Assembly (NCBI GenBank): GCA_036365455.1
Contig: JAWQUS010000030.1
Coordinates: 682,001 to 746,000 of the forward strand
Length of the DNA stretch: 64,000 nt
Source of the DNA: Macrosoma leucophasiata
Taxonomy: Eukaryota > Arthropoda > Insecta > Lepidoptera > Hedylidae
Reading direction: 5' to 3'
The notes beneath the pieces are model-generated. The model ran no database searches and was not told where the DNA came from. It worked only from the letters and a program-made list of their open reading frames with translations. The translations under genes and the position numbers were made by a program. Position 1 is the stretch's first letter. Each line of letters begins with the position of its first letter. This document shows positions 20,738 to 30,895 of the stretch, piece by piece.

Positions 20738-20924
20738 CGGCCCGCCCCGGCTTCGCGCGGTTGCAATGTTACCTACCCTCTCCTATTCATCTTAGCGTGA
20801 TGTTATATACAGCCTAAAGTTTTCCTCGATAAATGGGCTATCTAACACTGAAATATTTTTTCAAATTGGATTAGTGGTTCCCGAGATTAGCGCGTTCAAG
20901 CAAACAAACAAACAAACTCTTCAG
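20738..20924 (+). mobile_element. non-LTR tail, CCCGCCCCGGCTTCG type
   Basis: CGGCCCGCCCCGGCTTCGCG, CTTAGCGTGATGTTATATA, GGGCTATCTAACACTG and (CAAA)n then CTCTTCAG match 28,137-28,345. A SINE-A has landed in its tail at 20,925, after which TTTATAATTAGTATAG resumes at 21,219. Confidence 0.7.
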
Positions 20925-21217
20925 TTTTTTTTTTTTTTCATTTAATAAAAGTGGCAAACAAGCATGCAGTTCACATTCATGTTAAGTGAAGACTGCAGAC
21001 TATAGACACCCACACAATGACCAGAGGTCAAAATGCAGATGCGCTGCCACTCCTGAGGCATTAGGTGTTATGCCTCTGTGCCGGAAATTACAGGGCCGTA
21101 CATTACCACCTGACCGGAACACGATAGTGCTGAACACTACCATTTAGCGGCAAGTATATTAGGTAATGCGGTGGTGCCTACGCCCGCGAGCTCCGTCACT
21201 GGAGCTCTACCACCAGT
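20925..21217 (-). mobile_element. SINE-A copy, subfamily b
   Basis: T-run from 20,925 and 5' end ACCACCAGT to 21,217. Diagnostic AATGACCAGAGG, GCGCTGCC and GAGGCATTAGG identify subfamily b. Inserted in the tail of a LINE-like repeat. Confidence 0.88.
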
Positions 21218-21261
21218 ATAGTTTATAATTAGTATAGTTGAAATAAATAACCTTTCCACCA

Positions 21262-21368
21262 ACCCGCATTGGAGCAGCGTGGTGGAGTAAGCTCTAGGCC
21301 TCCTCCCAAGAAGGCGAGAGACTTGTGTCCAGCAGTGGGACATATCAAGGGTTGCCATTATTAACTTC
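21262..21368 (+). mobile_element. LINE-ATT tail, short
   Basis: AACCCGCATTGGAGCAGCG, GGCCTCCTCCCAAGAAGG, CCAGCAGTGGGACATATC and GGGTTGCCATTATTA are the last ~100 bp of LINE-ATT, 5' truncated. Confidence 0.7.
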
Positions 21369-21664
21369 TAGTTTCCTGATCTAGTCAGTTGTTTGGCAGT
21401 AAATGTATTTCACTAGCAGCTGTTCAATCGTGTGTTGTCTAAAATTTGTCGTATATTCCTAACGAATGGACCCGCATAGATTTTTTTGTGATTGCAAATT
21501 GAATTCGGCTTCCAAATGCGCTACATGAAAATTTATAAAGAAACCGGCGAACTGCGAGTTGGAACGAAAATCGCTAAGCTATAATTTCGTATCAAATGAA
21601 AGTACTGAATTATATTATATTTTTCTATAATTTCAAGATCCTCGACTAAGCCTCCCATAATCGT

Positions 21665-21833
21665 TTGATTCGAAGGGTCGCGGGTTCAATCCCTGCACCG
21701 GGACAAATATTTGTATGGCCTACAGATATTTTGTTTCGAGTTTGGGTGTTTCTCTATGTATACAACGGCATACACGATACAGGTTTATACTTCATGTGGG
21801 GCTGTGAGTGTAAGCGTATTTTCTTTTTTTTTT
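21665..21833 (+). mobile_element. SINE-B copy, 5'-truncated, with target duplication
   Basis: Begins within the head (TTGATTCGAAGGGTCGCGGG) and runs to a T-rich tail at 21,833. It is flanked by CATAATCGT at 21,656-21,664 and 21,834-21,842, a 9-bp duplication that supports retroposition of a shortened copy. Confidence 0.8.
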
Positions 21834-21842
21834 CATAATCGT

Positions 21843-22432
21843 GACATGTCATGTTCATATTTGGATTTTAAATTAATTAAGTTAAATGTATGAGGTGTCT
21901 ACAGAAGATAGATCTTTAAAAATGAAATTAAGGTTTCTACAACCACTATTTCTGAAAGTCAATCGTTTGAAAAATAAATAGTTCCAAAGTGGTAAGATGT
22001 GTATGATATTAATATACTTTCGAAAGCTGCTAAACTATCTCTATAAATATTACAAGTCACTCCAGAACTCTTCGTAAGCGAGCCCGACTCGCATTTGGCT
22101 GCTTTTTTTCTCAGTGATACGGAACGTTGCAAACAAAAATTACAGTTTAAAAATAAACTGCGAAATCTCATTGAACTCGCATAAAGTTTATATTGATAGT
22201 CAATAAAAACTAATCTATAAAAACTGCATTTCATTCATATCTGTATTTAAGCGAATGTGTTTGCGTTGTCAGGCATTTGTTTAACAAATTGACTATGATA
22301 TAACTAACGAGTAGACCAGCATTTTGTGCACTGTAGTGATTGTCAATTGGTTCGTGCTCCATTAGACTATTTAGCTAGACTGTGAAGTTTTCATTATGTA
22401 GAAAAGGGGTAGTTAATAACATTTACAAGAAA
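21843..22432. other. no recognisable feature
   Basis: AT-rich sequence with no supported gene or family. Confidence 0.4.
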
Positions 22433-22562
22433 ATATCATCATTTAAACAGAGAGACGTCTATTGCTGGAAAAAGCCTTCCCCAAAGATGCCTTCTTATGT
22501 CATAGTCACCACGCTTGGCATACGGATAGACGATCACTGTAGCAATAGTTAGTTTTAACGCT
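22433..22562 (-). mobile_element. LINE-ATG tail, diverged
   Basis: ATATCATCATTTAAACAGAG, ACGTCTATTGCTGG, CCTTCCCCAAAGATG and CACCACGCTTGGCATACGG follow the order of LINE-ATG tails on the minus strand (compare 48,296-48,428). Confidence 0.6.
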
Positions 22563-22565
22563 TGA

Positions 22566-22849
22566 TTTTTTTATGTTATGGAAGTGACACAGAACCTTGC
22601 AGTTCACATTGATGTTAAGTGACGACTGCAGCCTATAGACACACACACAAAGACCAAGGTAAAAATACAGATGAGCTACCACTCCTGAGGTGTTATGCCT
22701 CTGTGCCGGAAATTACAGGGCCGTACATTACCAGCTGACCGGAACAGTGACCGGATAGTGCTGAACACTACCATTTAGCGGCAAGTATATTAGGTAATGC
22801 GGTGGTGCCTACGCCCGCGAGCTCCACTCACTGGAGCTCTAACACCAAT
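22566..22849 (-). mobile_element. SINE-A copy
   Basis: T-run to CTAACACCAAT at 22,849. It carries a small duplication ACCGGAACAGTGACCGGATAG near 22,738-22,757 and lacks the GAGGCCTAAGG block. Confidence 0.82.
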
Positions 22850-23078
22850 AGTACATGGAGTTGATTTTGCTGCTCATCCCGCCTTATTGTATCTACTACC
22901 GCTCCTTCGATTTGATCGCTATTTTTCAGTTGATTGACTACTAGGTGGTGATACTAGGTCCCCCACAAGGGGCAGGACCTTTCGCTGTTACAAATTTTGG
23001 GTGAGATTTTTATCCATCAGTGGCCGCTTTTCGGCTGAAATACATCGTAGCTTCCCAATGTTTCGTAACTACACGCTT

Positions 23079-23335
23079 GTAATCCCCGAAGGGGTAGGCA
23101 GAGGTAAATGCATGCATTCAAGCGTACATGCAAACACCCACGATTCGCCGGTTACGTTTTGACTCATGTAACAGATGGCGAGCCTGTTGACATCTCCGGA
23201 CATATTACCAAATTCCGAGGTTCTGGGAAACTTCCAGAAAATGTAAAAATCTCAATAGAATCCTTGACCAGGAAATCGAACCCAGGACTCCCAGCGTAGT
23301 AGTAGTGGCCTGCTACCACTACGCTACTGAGGCAG
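23079..23335 (-). mobile_element. SINE-C copy, full length
   Basis: Right end is the tRNA-like head (CTGCCTCAGTAGCGTAGTGG; box B region decayed to GGGTTCGATTTCCTGG). The body and 3' end (AACGTAACCGGCGAATCG, CCCCTTCGGGGATTACAAG on the minus strand) are all present. Confidence 0.8.
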
Positions 23336-23429
23336 TTTAATAATGTACAGGTCTTTAATATCTGATAAAAAGGCAAAAGCTCTCGGATGTTAGGAATTGC
23401 TTAGATTAAAATCTCTGATTTTATTGTGG

Positions 23430-23637
23430 ACTAGCTGTGCCCGCGACTTCGTCCGCGTGATAATTTATGGTTGTTCAGTATCTATACGTCCGGTAAAGTC
23501 ATGGGCGCAGCTAGTATAAAAGTAGCCTAAGTTACTCCTTATTACATAAGCTATCTGCCTGTGTATTCCCGTCGAAATCGGTCGAGCTGTTCTCGAGATT
23601 AGTCGAAACAAACAGACAGACAGACAAAAATTGTAAG
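23430..23637 (+). mobile_element. hairpin-headed repeat, one core unit
   Basis: An imperfect ~80-bp hairpin (ACTAGCTGTGCCCGCGACTT ... GGGCGCAGCTAGT, 23,430-23,516) is followed by a single core (AAAAGTAGCCTAAGTTACTC, CTATCTGCCTGTG, CCCGTCGAAATCGG) and a CAGACAGACAGA tail. Copies at 33,243 and 53,970 carry four and three cores. Confidence 0.7.
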
Positions 23638-23651
23638 AAATGTTTTTGTAT

Positions 23652-23717
23652 CGATGTCTATAGGCTGCAGAAGTAATTTACAACCCATGTGAACTGCATC
23701 TTTGTTTACCACCTTCT
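23652..23717 (+). mobile_element. SINE-A-related 3' fragment
   Basis: GATGTCTATAGGCTGCAG then CATGTGAACTGCATC and TTGTTTACCACCTT belong to the SINE-A 3' end; rest absent. Confidence 0.55.
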
Positions 23718-24118
23718 TTAGATAAGAAGACAATTAAAAAGAAACATCTCAGTTACCATTTAAATTTTTCGTCGCTAACGAATAAAATGTATGAAGAAAA
23801 CTAGAAAACAGTCTCGACAATCTTAAAATAAATTGCTCATTTCCTTCAGAAGGTCTCGCGTTAGACATATCCATTAGGCCAGGAGTAATGCACGACCCCT
23901 TTCTTTAATTCCTGCATTATTGTCCACTTGCTCATAAAAAGCTTTAGTGTTGTACATAGGAACTCACTTACTGTACATACGATATACTGACGGTTGGTTT
24001 TAGACTATACGATACGACTACGATATTTTTCATAACATCACTACCATTAACTGGAAAGGATTGTTCGTTCATGTTGTAGTGAACATTATTAAAAATTAAA
24101 AGAATGCTACTTACTGGT

Positions 24119-24245
24119 TGTATTCCCCAAAGGGGTAAACACAATGCGTTCAAACATAAATGCAAAAGTCACAAGTAGCCAGTTAGGTTTTATTCCATGT
24201 AACAGTCTATTGACTTCTACGCTCACATTGCCAAAAATTTCAAAA
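24119..24245 (-). mobile_element. SINE-C remnant, decayed
   Basis: ATTCCCCAAAGGGGTAAAC, GCGTTCAAACATAAATGC, AGCCAGTTAGGTTTTATTCC and ATGTAACAG follow SINE-C order on the minus strand with many substitutions. Confidence 0.5.
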
Positions 24246-24374
24246 GACAACAAACACCATTGGTTTTTTAACCCCTAGTTTGCACTAAAAACATTCAACA
24301 TGATGATGTTTCGCAAATCGTTGCATAAAGTATGTATTGCGATAAATGTCTTGTTGGTGCTAGCGTTCGCACTG

Positions 24375-24435
24375 CTCATAAAAACATGTTAAAATGATAG
24401 GTTTGACACCTATCACTTTAACATGTTTTTATGAG
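24375..24435. repeat. 27-bp near-perfect hairpin, 7-nt loop
   Basis: Arms 24,375-24,401 and 24,409-24,435 differ at one base; loop TTTGACA. The arms contain AAAACATGTTAAA. No transposon context. Confidence 0.85.
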
Positions 24436-24955
24436 AATGTTTCATCAATGCAAACTCACGGTCATGTCAACAAATAAACAATATGAAAAGTCTGACGGCT
24501 GATTCAAGCGGTGCCCATCAAGCAAATTCTATAACTCAATGATAATAAAATGATCATAATTCAAAACAGGATTGTAACACAGTCTAAAGAAAACGAACGT
24601 GTTAATATTGTACTGTGTAGTGGCCTTCAAATTGAGTCAGACAATACGGCCTTCACGTCAAGTAGATAATACCAATCTCTTAATGATTTGAACTGGGACT
24701 CTGTGTTGCATAGACATGCCTACTTCCAAAGAAATTAGAATTCATATTATTATACATGTTGACGTGTACTATGTATATGTTTGGAGTGTTTATCTAGCGT
24801 CAAAAGGTTTGAATCTTTCCAAAAGTCAACATTTCCCTTCCATTTTTCTAAAAGTATAGCAGTTCACTCACATGGTTATAAGAGAAATCGGGTCCATACT
24901 ATCCATGGATGTCTCCAAAATACTCCAGATACGATGAACTTAATTCGTATTGTTT

Positions 24956-25240
24956 ACTGGTGGTAGAGCTCCAGTGACGGAGCTCGCGGGCGTAGGCACG
25001 ACAGCATTACCTAATATACTTGCCGCTAAATGGTAGTGTTCAGCACTATCGTGTTCCGGTCAGGTGATAATGTACGGCCCTATAATTTCCGGTACAGAGA
25101 CATAACACCTTAGGCCTCAGGAGTGGTAACGCATCTGCATTTTGACCTTGGTCTTTGTGTGGGTGTCTATAGGCTACAGTCATCACTTAACATCAATGTG
25201 AACTGCATGCTTGTTTGCCACTTCCATTACATAAAAAAAA
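24956..25240 (+). mobile_element. SINE-A copy
   Basis: ACTGGTGGTAGAGCTCCAG at the start, A-run to 25,240. Subfamily a. It splits one of the local repeats. Confidence 0.88.
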
Positions 25241-25628
25241 GTTAACTCACATGAAGTCACATAGTTATAGGAAAAACATAATATGAAAGTAAACAATTTG
25301 AAAATACAGCGCAGTTACTTTTTCAATTTTTCTTTAAGACGTTAAAATTATAATCGTCACCTATAAACGGGTCTTAACCCTTCAGAACGCGTCATCATTC
25401 ACTCTTATAGGCGAGCACCATTGTGTAGGGTTTAACCTCTATAAGACGATATGGAGCCGGACGCTCAGCTATGCCGTAAGCAGTTCCGTCACCCTTATCG
25501 GGTCCATACTATCCATGGACTCCAGAATACTCCAAATACGATGAACTTAATTCACATGTTTATTAATTTTAAGTTAGGAATAGGTGCTATTGCTTAAGAC
25601 TAGAGATAAGGGGTTATTAATGTCACTG

Positions 25629-25735
25629 AACCCGCTGGATGTCTATTAATGTCGCTTCCGATCTATCGGCATGGAGGTCATTGGGGGAGGCCTATGTTCA
25701 TCAGTGGACGTCCTACGGCTGATATGATGATGATG
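25629..25735 (+). mobile_element. LINE-ATG tail with 10-bp target duplication
   Basis: 107 bp ending GGCTGATATGATGATGATG, flanked by AATGTCACTG at 25,619-25,628 and 25,736-25,745. The duplication is exact, so this is a directly supported 5'-truncated LINE insertion. The sequence GTGGACGTCCTACGGC is typical of the tail family. Confidence 0.85.
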
Positions 25736-26099
25736 AATGTCACTGCATTTTAGGTGTGGCTTCTACTTACAATGTGATCAATTGAGCAGACTTTGAATCT
25801 GTGTATTTTGAAAACGTTTATAAATTACCATCGTAAGCTATTAACAGCTTCATTCCTTCAGAATGCGTCATCATTCATTCTTGTAGGCGAGCACCATTGT
25901 GTATGGTTTAACCTCTAAGACGATATGGAGCCGCACGCTCAGCTATGCCGTAAGTAATTCTGTCACCCTCATTGTGTCCATGCAATCCTTAGATGCGTTC
26001 CATTGTCTCCAGATATTAATAATTTGATTTCAATGTTTGTTTGTTCTGATTAACTGTATGGAATAAGTCACAGTTGCCATGTTGAAACGTTTTATTAAA

Positions 26100-26290
26100 C
26101 GTTGAGGGTTTCGTAGCTCAAAAGGTAAAAGAAGCCTAATAGAATCACCTTGTTTTCCTTATCTATTCTGTGGTTTTTCATCTGTCTGTCTCTCACACGC
26201 AACTTTCTGTAAAAAGCCGGGCCTACTGGGCCGATTGAGATGAAATTAGGTAATTATGAAACCCAAATGAGTATATAAAAGATGAATAAA
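26100..26290 (+). mobile_element. CCGG-family-like tail, diverged
   Basis: GAGGGTTTCGTAGCTCAAAAG, then CATCTGTCTGTCTCTC and GGGCCGATTGAGATGAAATT resemble the 'agggttccgtacctcaaaagg' tail family. Confidence 0.45.
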
Positions 26291-26552
26291 TTTGCCTAAT
26301 TTAAAAAATGGGGACACATTGGTGACATTTTTACTGGTGGTAGAGTTTCAGTGTCGGAGCTCAAGGGCGTAGGCACCACCGCATTACCTGATCTGTCTGC
26401 CGCCAAATCTTAGCGTTGGGTATTATTGTATTCCGGATAGATGGTAATATATGGACCCGTGATAAAGACCACAGAGATTTAACAACTGCGCATGCATAGA
26501 GGGAGCAATGAATCTGCAGTTTGACATCTGGTTTTTGTGTAGATGTCTATAG

Positions 26553-27038
26553 CACAGTACAAATATGGAAATCGCTTAATCGTCTGCGAACCCAGGTTGG
26601 TCGCTGCAGGGAAAACCTGGTTAAGTGGGGTTTCTCAGGCAATATGACGTGCGACTGTGGAGAATCCGTTCAGACGATGGCTTATCTGATGGTTTGCCCT
26701 CTGTGTCCCACTAGCTGCTCCACAAGCGACCTTAGCGGGGCTCATAATGCGGTGACCACTGCCAAAGTTTTGGATCGAAATTCATTAAAAATTATTTCGC
26801 TTTGAAGTCGTTAACACGAAGAAGAAACAGTACAAATATGAATAGTATTGAAACTACGAACAAAACGTTGAAACGTCACACTCACAAAAACATGCGCATC
26901 GACGAGGCCTCTAAGCGGTTCTCGCGGTACTGCAGTAGGAAGTCACTCGTTACATCGAGCGTCGATGTGCATATTTGTGTTAGTGTGCCATTTTGAACGT
27001 TTTGTACGTAGTTTCAATACTGTTCATATTTGTACTGT
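26553..27038. mobile_element. hAT-like composite insertion with captured LINE fragment
   Basis: Ends CACAGTACAAATATG (26,553) and CATATTTGTACTGT (27,025-27,038) are inverted. Flanks GTCTATAG (26,545-26,552) and ATCTATAA (27,039-27,046) are an 8-bp duplication of the known SINE target with two changes; GTCTATAG fits the nTnnnnAn preference reported for hAT. A third end copy inside (26,827-26,867) pairs with the right end over 41 bp with two mismatches and, more loosely, over about 85 bp, so 26,827-27,038 alone looks like a 212-bp MITE. The left 270 bp hold a piece of a LINE reading frame. Confidence 0.7.
26566..26785 (+). pseudogene. LINE ORF2 C-terminal fragment (R1/jockey-like zinc-knuckle region)
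   Basis: Frame reads WKSLNRLRTQVGRC, then KWGFSGNMTCDCGE and QTMAYLMVCPLCP. LNRLRT-GRC, CxCGE-QTM and the CP-x-C motif are typical of the region after the reverse transcriptase in jockey/R1/CR1-like LINEs. About 70 codons remain without a stop, but the RT domain is absent. It lies wholly within the hAT-like insertion, so it was probably captured. Confidence 0.7.
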
Positions 27039-27073
27039 ATCTATAAGCTGCAGTCAATACAAAGGAAAAAAAA

Positions 27074-27492
27074 TTCTCAATGGTAACTCTGCATTAAAAA
27101 AATGTGTCTCAAATACATCAGACTCGCACCCGTTTTTACGTGAAACATTAAAAACAAAATCCACCAATAAAAGAATGCTTTTTACAACATGCATTCACAT
27201 AAAAAATGCAAATCAATACCAGCCCGATAAAAACAGTACACAAGATGTATTTTTCATCGCAACTTATATTTTATACTCCCAGCGGAGGGCTTGGCAAGTC
27301 CCAAACCAAATTTACGTGTGCCTTTTTGCAAACGCGTTGAGTTTCAACGTCTTGAGCCCTGGGTATTGGGAATTTTATGCTGATGTGCGATCAATGGATT
27401 GTTATACTTTTGTTGAGCCGTGATTTCTTTATGTAGTTTATTTTTCATAGGTAATTGTTCGGCGGTAAAGATTTGTATACATATCATATCAT
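27074..27492 (+). other. open frame without recognisable protein
   Basis: A 152-codon frame (26,965-27,423) begins inside the hAT-like insertion, which makes a gene unlikely. No domain, signal peptide or splice site is recognised. The rest is AT-rich. Confidence 0.35.
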
Positions 27493-27669
27493 CGGCCCTG
27501 TAATTTCAGGCACAGAGGCCATAACACCTTAGGCCTCAGGAGTGGCAGCGCATATGCATTTTGACCTCTGGTCATTGTGTGGGTGTCTATAGGCTGCAGT
27601 CATCACTTAACATCAATGTGAACTGCATGCTTGTTTGCTACTTTTATTACATAAAAAAAAAAAAAAAAA
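27493..27669 (+). mobile_element. SINE-A, 5'-truncated
   Basis: Starts at CGGCCCTGTAATTTCAGG and ends in an A-run to 27,669. CCTCTGGTCATTGTG links it to subfamily b. Flanks share no obvious duplication. Confidence 0.82.
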
Positions 27670-27796
27670 TATCAATTATAAAAGTACGTTATAATGACAA
27701 ATTAATGATATTGTTATGTATATTTAGAAGGCGTTTCTGATTGTAAGGACAAGTTTTTTTAGGATTTTGTAACCCAAGAGCACCAACAATTTTATT

Positions 27797-28135
27797 ACTG
27801 GTGGTACAGTTCTTGCTTGACTACTGCATTACCTAATACCTATCTGCCACCAAATGGTAGTATAATGGCAACCCTTGGTACGTCCCACTGCTGGGCACGA
27901 GTCTCTCCCCTTCTTGGGAGGAGACCTTTTAAATAGTAGTGTTCAGCACTATCGTCATCCGTTTAATAAGTAATGTGTAACTCTTTAATAACTATCACAG
28001 AGACATAACAACTAAAGTATCAGGGTGGCAACGTATCTGCATTTTGACCTCTGATTTTTGTGAAGACGTCTATAGGCTGCAGTGATCACTTAACATCCAT
28101 GTGAACTGCATGCTTGTTTGCCACCTTTATTACAT
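27797..28135 (+). mobile_element. old SINE-A relative with a nested LINE tail
   Basis: ACTGGTGGTACAGTTC to TTTATTACAT, older subfamily (TAACTATCACAGAGACATAAC). A 69-bp LINE-ATT tail is inserted at 27,862-27,930. Confidence 0.75.
27862..27930 (-). mobile_element. 69-bp LINE-ATT tail with target duplication
   Basis: ATGGCAACCCTTGG to GGGAGGAGACC is the terminal part of LINE-ATT on the minus strand. AAATGGTAGT (27,852-27,861) and AAATAGTAGT (27,931-27,940) are its target duplication within SINE-A sequence, one base changed. Confidence 0.8.
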
Positions 28136-28136
28136 A

Positions 28137-28350
28137 CTGGCGGCCCGCCCCAGCTTCGCGCGGTTGCAATGTTACCTACCCTTTCTTATTCATCTTAGCC
28201 TTGATGGTATATAGCCTAAAGCCTTCCTCCATAAATGAGCTATCTAACCCTGAAATAATTTTTCAAATCGGACTAGTAGTTCCTATTAGCAAGTTCAAGC
28301 AAACAACCAAACAAACTCTTCAGCCTTATAATATTATAAGTATAGATAAA
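28137..28350 (+). mobile_element. non-LTR tail, CCCGCCCCAGCTTCG type
   Basis: CGGCCCGCCCCAGCTTCGCG, GAGCTATCTAACCCTG and CTCTTCAGCCTTATAATATT match 20,738-20,924 plus its intact end. Confidence 0.7.
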
Positions 28351-28771
28351 AAAATATTGTCATCTTTAAAGTTATAAAAAACAAGAAGTTCTATTAACCA
28401 TAACACAAAGTTTCTGTAAACTCAAACCTCCATCTATATAAATAAAGGTCGCAGTAACAAAGCAATATATCTACTTAAGACCTAGATGTAGCTGCAAGAC
28501 TTGTTTCCATTATTAGAGTTCGCGTTTAACAGCTTGAGGAACGATGTTTTATTTAATTTCCCACGTCTTTCACTTGTTAGAATAGTTGCAGGAATGAAGC
28601 AACTAGGATAATTGTTTATAAAGTAGATAATGGTTGAAATGTATTAAAAGAAGTATGTTCTTAGGTTTTCGCGAGCTAGACTTATTTAAAGAAAACTGGT
28701 ATTCGGATTTATCTCGCGTACATTAAACTAAAATGATTATATTTTTACCGACGTTAAAAACAGATTTTTTA

Positions 28772-29063
28772 TTTTTTTTTTCTTTTATGTAATTGAAGTG
28801 GCAAACAAGCATGCAGTTCACATTGATGTTAAGTGATGACTGCAGCCTATAGACACCCACACAAAGACCAAGGTCAAAATGCAAATGCGTTACCACTCCT
28901 GAGGCCTAAGTTGTTATGCCTCTGTGCCGGAAATTACAGGGCCGTACATTACCACCTGACCGGAACACGATAGTGCTGAACACTACCATTTAGCGGCAAG
29001 TAAATCAGGTAATGCGGTGGTGCCTACGCCCGCGAGCTCCGTCACTGGAGCTCTACCACCAGT
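28772..29063 (-). mobile_element. SINE-A copy, unit 1 only
   Basis: Inserted between GACGTTAAAAACAGATT and ATATATAACCTAAATTC; unit 2 has the uninterrupted join at 40,641-40,672. The element is full length with T-run and ACCACCAGT end. This is a genuine empty-site comparison. Confidence 0.92.
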
Positions 29064-29103
29064 AAGATTATATATAACCTAAATTCTATATAATAATATC
29101 ATA

Positions 29104-29475
29104 ATAATGGCAACCCATTACACGTCCCACTGCTGGGCACGATTCTCTCCCCTTTTTGGGGGGAGGCCTGGAGCTTACTCCACCACGCTGCTCCAATGCG
29201 GGTTGGTGGAAATACAGGTTAGTGGTCAACCCGCTGTCGGATGTTTGGAAACCGCCCATAAGGCCTCCGACAAGGTTTAACGACTGCTATCTTTCAATAG
29301 CAACCGGGACCGACGGCTTAACGTGCCCTCCAAAGCACGGAAACGCGCATTTTAATTTGCCACTACGGTCACCCATCACACATCAGACCGCGCCCGTATC
29401 GCTTAACCAAGTAGATCGCTTACGATCTACATCAGCCGCTGGGCCATGCGCGCTTCCTAAACTCTATACCTTTAG
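29104..29475 (-). mobile_element. LINE-ATT tail, 372 bp, unit 1 only
   Basis: Most complete LINE-ATT tail of the window: on the minus strand it runs from the CCAGCGGCTGATGTAGATCG region to AGTGGGACGTGTAATGGG and the ATTATTATG tail. Unit 2 reads straight through CCTAAATTCTATACCTTAAG, so the insertion postdates the duplication. The 107-codon frame across it is not a gene. Confidence 0.82.
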
Positions 29476-30311
29476 ATAAATAAATACTTCTAAAGCTGAA
29501 TATTGTGCCACAGGGCTCATCAAAAAATACGCGCAAAATGGTTCATATCTAATCAAACAGTACGCGCGAATGTACTCAAAGAGTTTTTTACACTAATTAT
29601 AAAATATTTCCACAAGCCCATGTAATGAACAACACGCTTAGTAAATATCATTATAGTTATTTCACGCACTTTATCTCATAAATAATATCTGTGACACATG
29701 GAGTGTTTCCTTGCCGCGGCACGGTTTACGCTGTACGGGCTAACCGTAAATTCTCCGTCACGTACAAAATTGTAAGAAACAATGAACCACGCTTGGAAAG
29801 GTAATATTGTTAGTTTATGTTGTCACTGTAAAATATACAATTTAGGTTTTTAATAGATTAAAATTATTCATAAATCAAATACCTACTTTGCGTCACGCCC
29901 AAGTTTCTTTAAAAGAATTTCCAGAACTGCATTTCTTGCAATTAAAGTCAGAAATATACACCTTTAGCTGATTTTGATTCTCAAAAAAGTAATAAATCTA
30001 ATTTCTTTTAACAAAAAACGAAACCGCCGGAAACAAATGAAACTGAAAAGCAAAAAATGAAATTTTGAGTTGGCGACAAACGAACTCGTGCCCACTTCGT
30101 TGGGCGTCAACGCACGCAGAAAATAAATATGTTCGTTTTTTTCCACCTCCGTTTTTTCGTCGGTTAAAAATACTGCTCTACTTCACTTTAGAAGCGGAAA
30201 AGTAAGGTTAGTGATAGGCCTAGACCCAAAACAGAGTCAAAACAACTTAGGCCTCAGGGAAGACAACGCATCTGCATTTAGAAATTAAAGAAAAAACGCA
30301 AAGATAAATTT

Positions 30312-30386
30312 GTCTTTGGGCAGGAATTGAACCTGCGACCTCAGGATAACCAGTCCAGCCACTTTACCACTAAGCTACCGAAGTCC
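30312..30386 (-). mobile_element. SINE-D tRNA-like head
   Basis: On the minus strand GGTAGCTTAGTGGTAAAG (box A) and GGTCGCAGGTTCAATTCC (box B) are intact and the body continues left into TTTATCTTTGCG. In unit 2 the box-B half has been replaced by a SINE-C insertion and deletion. The acceptor ends (GGGACTTC / CCAAAGAC) pair poorly, so a true tRNA is unlikely. Confidence 0.65.
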
Positions 30387-30469
30387 CAAGATTTAGATAT
30401 ACACAAAAGGCAAAAGACATTTAGTCCATTGCCTTTTGTCAACTAGGCTGCACTATTCACTTCCATGCC

Positions 30470-30895
30470 CAATTCACTAATTTCTGAAACAATCGTTTCT
30501 TAGTGAATGGCTATACATTTGCCAGTCATATACGGAACTCAATCGTGGTCGCTTACTGAGGGTCTTGAAATCTCAAGGTCACGCAGAAAGCAATGGAGAG
30601 AGCTAGAGTGCTGCGAGATGCTCGGAGTTTCCTTGCGAGATCCAAATCCGAAATAGCCGACAAAGCTGCACCGAACAGAGCGGAACTGAAGTAGCACTGG
30701 GCAGCTGGGCAGGGCTCATAGCTAGAGGAAACGACGGCTGCTAGGACAGAAGAATTCTCAAGTGGCGACCGCGTTCCAGAAGACGAAGATATCTTATGAG
30801 GTGGAATGACATCCTGGTGAAGGTTGCGTGGAATCCCAGGACAAGGGTAGCCCAGGACAGTTCGATGAAGCAATCTTTGGGAAGGCAATTATCTA
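30470..30895 (+). pseudogene. LINE reverse-transcriptase C-terminal fossil, unit 1
   Basis: Broken plus-strand frames give PVIYGTQSWSLTEGLE, QWRELECCEMLGVSLRD and later a RWNDILVKVAW-like stretch. The LPVLTYGSETWSLT and MLGVSLRDRIRN motifs are hallmarks of the C-terminal end of RTE/CR1-like endonuclease-reverse transcriptases in insects. Several stops and frame changes are present. The same fossil is in unit 2 at 42,044-42,516, so it predates the duplication. Confidence 0.75.

Larger units (their letters stand above)
24840..26000 (+). repeat. degenerate local repeats, three copies
   Basis: CGGGTCCATACTATCCATGG with ATACGATGAACTTAATTC occurs at about 24,891 and 25,499. GCGTCATCATTCA through GATATGGAGCCG and CGCTCAGCTATGCCGTAAG occurs at 25,389 and 25,865. 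The copies overlap as parts of one ancestral unit, broken by a SINE-A (24,956) and a LINE tail (25,629). A short frame across the second copy (MEPDAQLCRK start) is open for about 48 codons but the third copy has an early stop, so I do not call a gene. Confidence 0.55.
26333..27073 (+). mobile_element. old SINE-A relative split by a 486-bp insertion
   Basis: Starts ACTGGTGGTAGAGTTTCAG, reaches TGTAGATGTCTATAG at 26,552, is interrupted, and resumes with GCTGCAGTCAATAC at 27,047. Removing the insertion restores the family order. Confidence 0.75.

Noticed and set aside
25463..25610. Small coding exon (MEPDAQLCRK...) with a similar frame at 24,880
   Set aside because: The related third copy at 25,930 has an early stop and the shared frame is short; a 3-bp indel and one synonymous change are too little evidence.
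26965..27423. 152-codon open frame on the plus strand
   Set aside because: It starts inside the hAT-like insertion, runs through the end of a SINE, and encodes nothing recognisable.
29156..29479. 107-codon open frame
   Set aside because: Falls within the non-coding LINE-ATT tail on the opposite strand.
30553..30888. 111-codon frame on the minus strand, and the 156-codon one at 42,035-42,505
   Set aside because: They are antisense shadows of the plus-strand LINE reverse-transcriptase fossils, whose protein motifs are recognisable.
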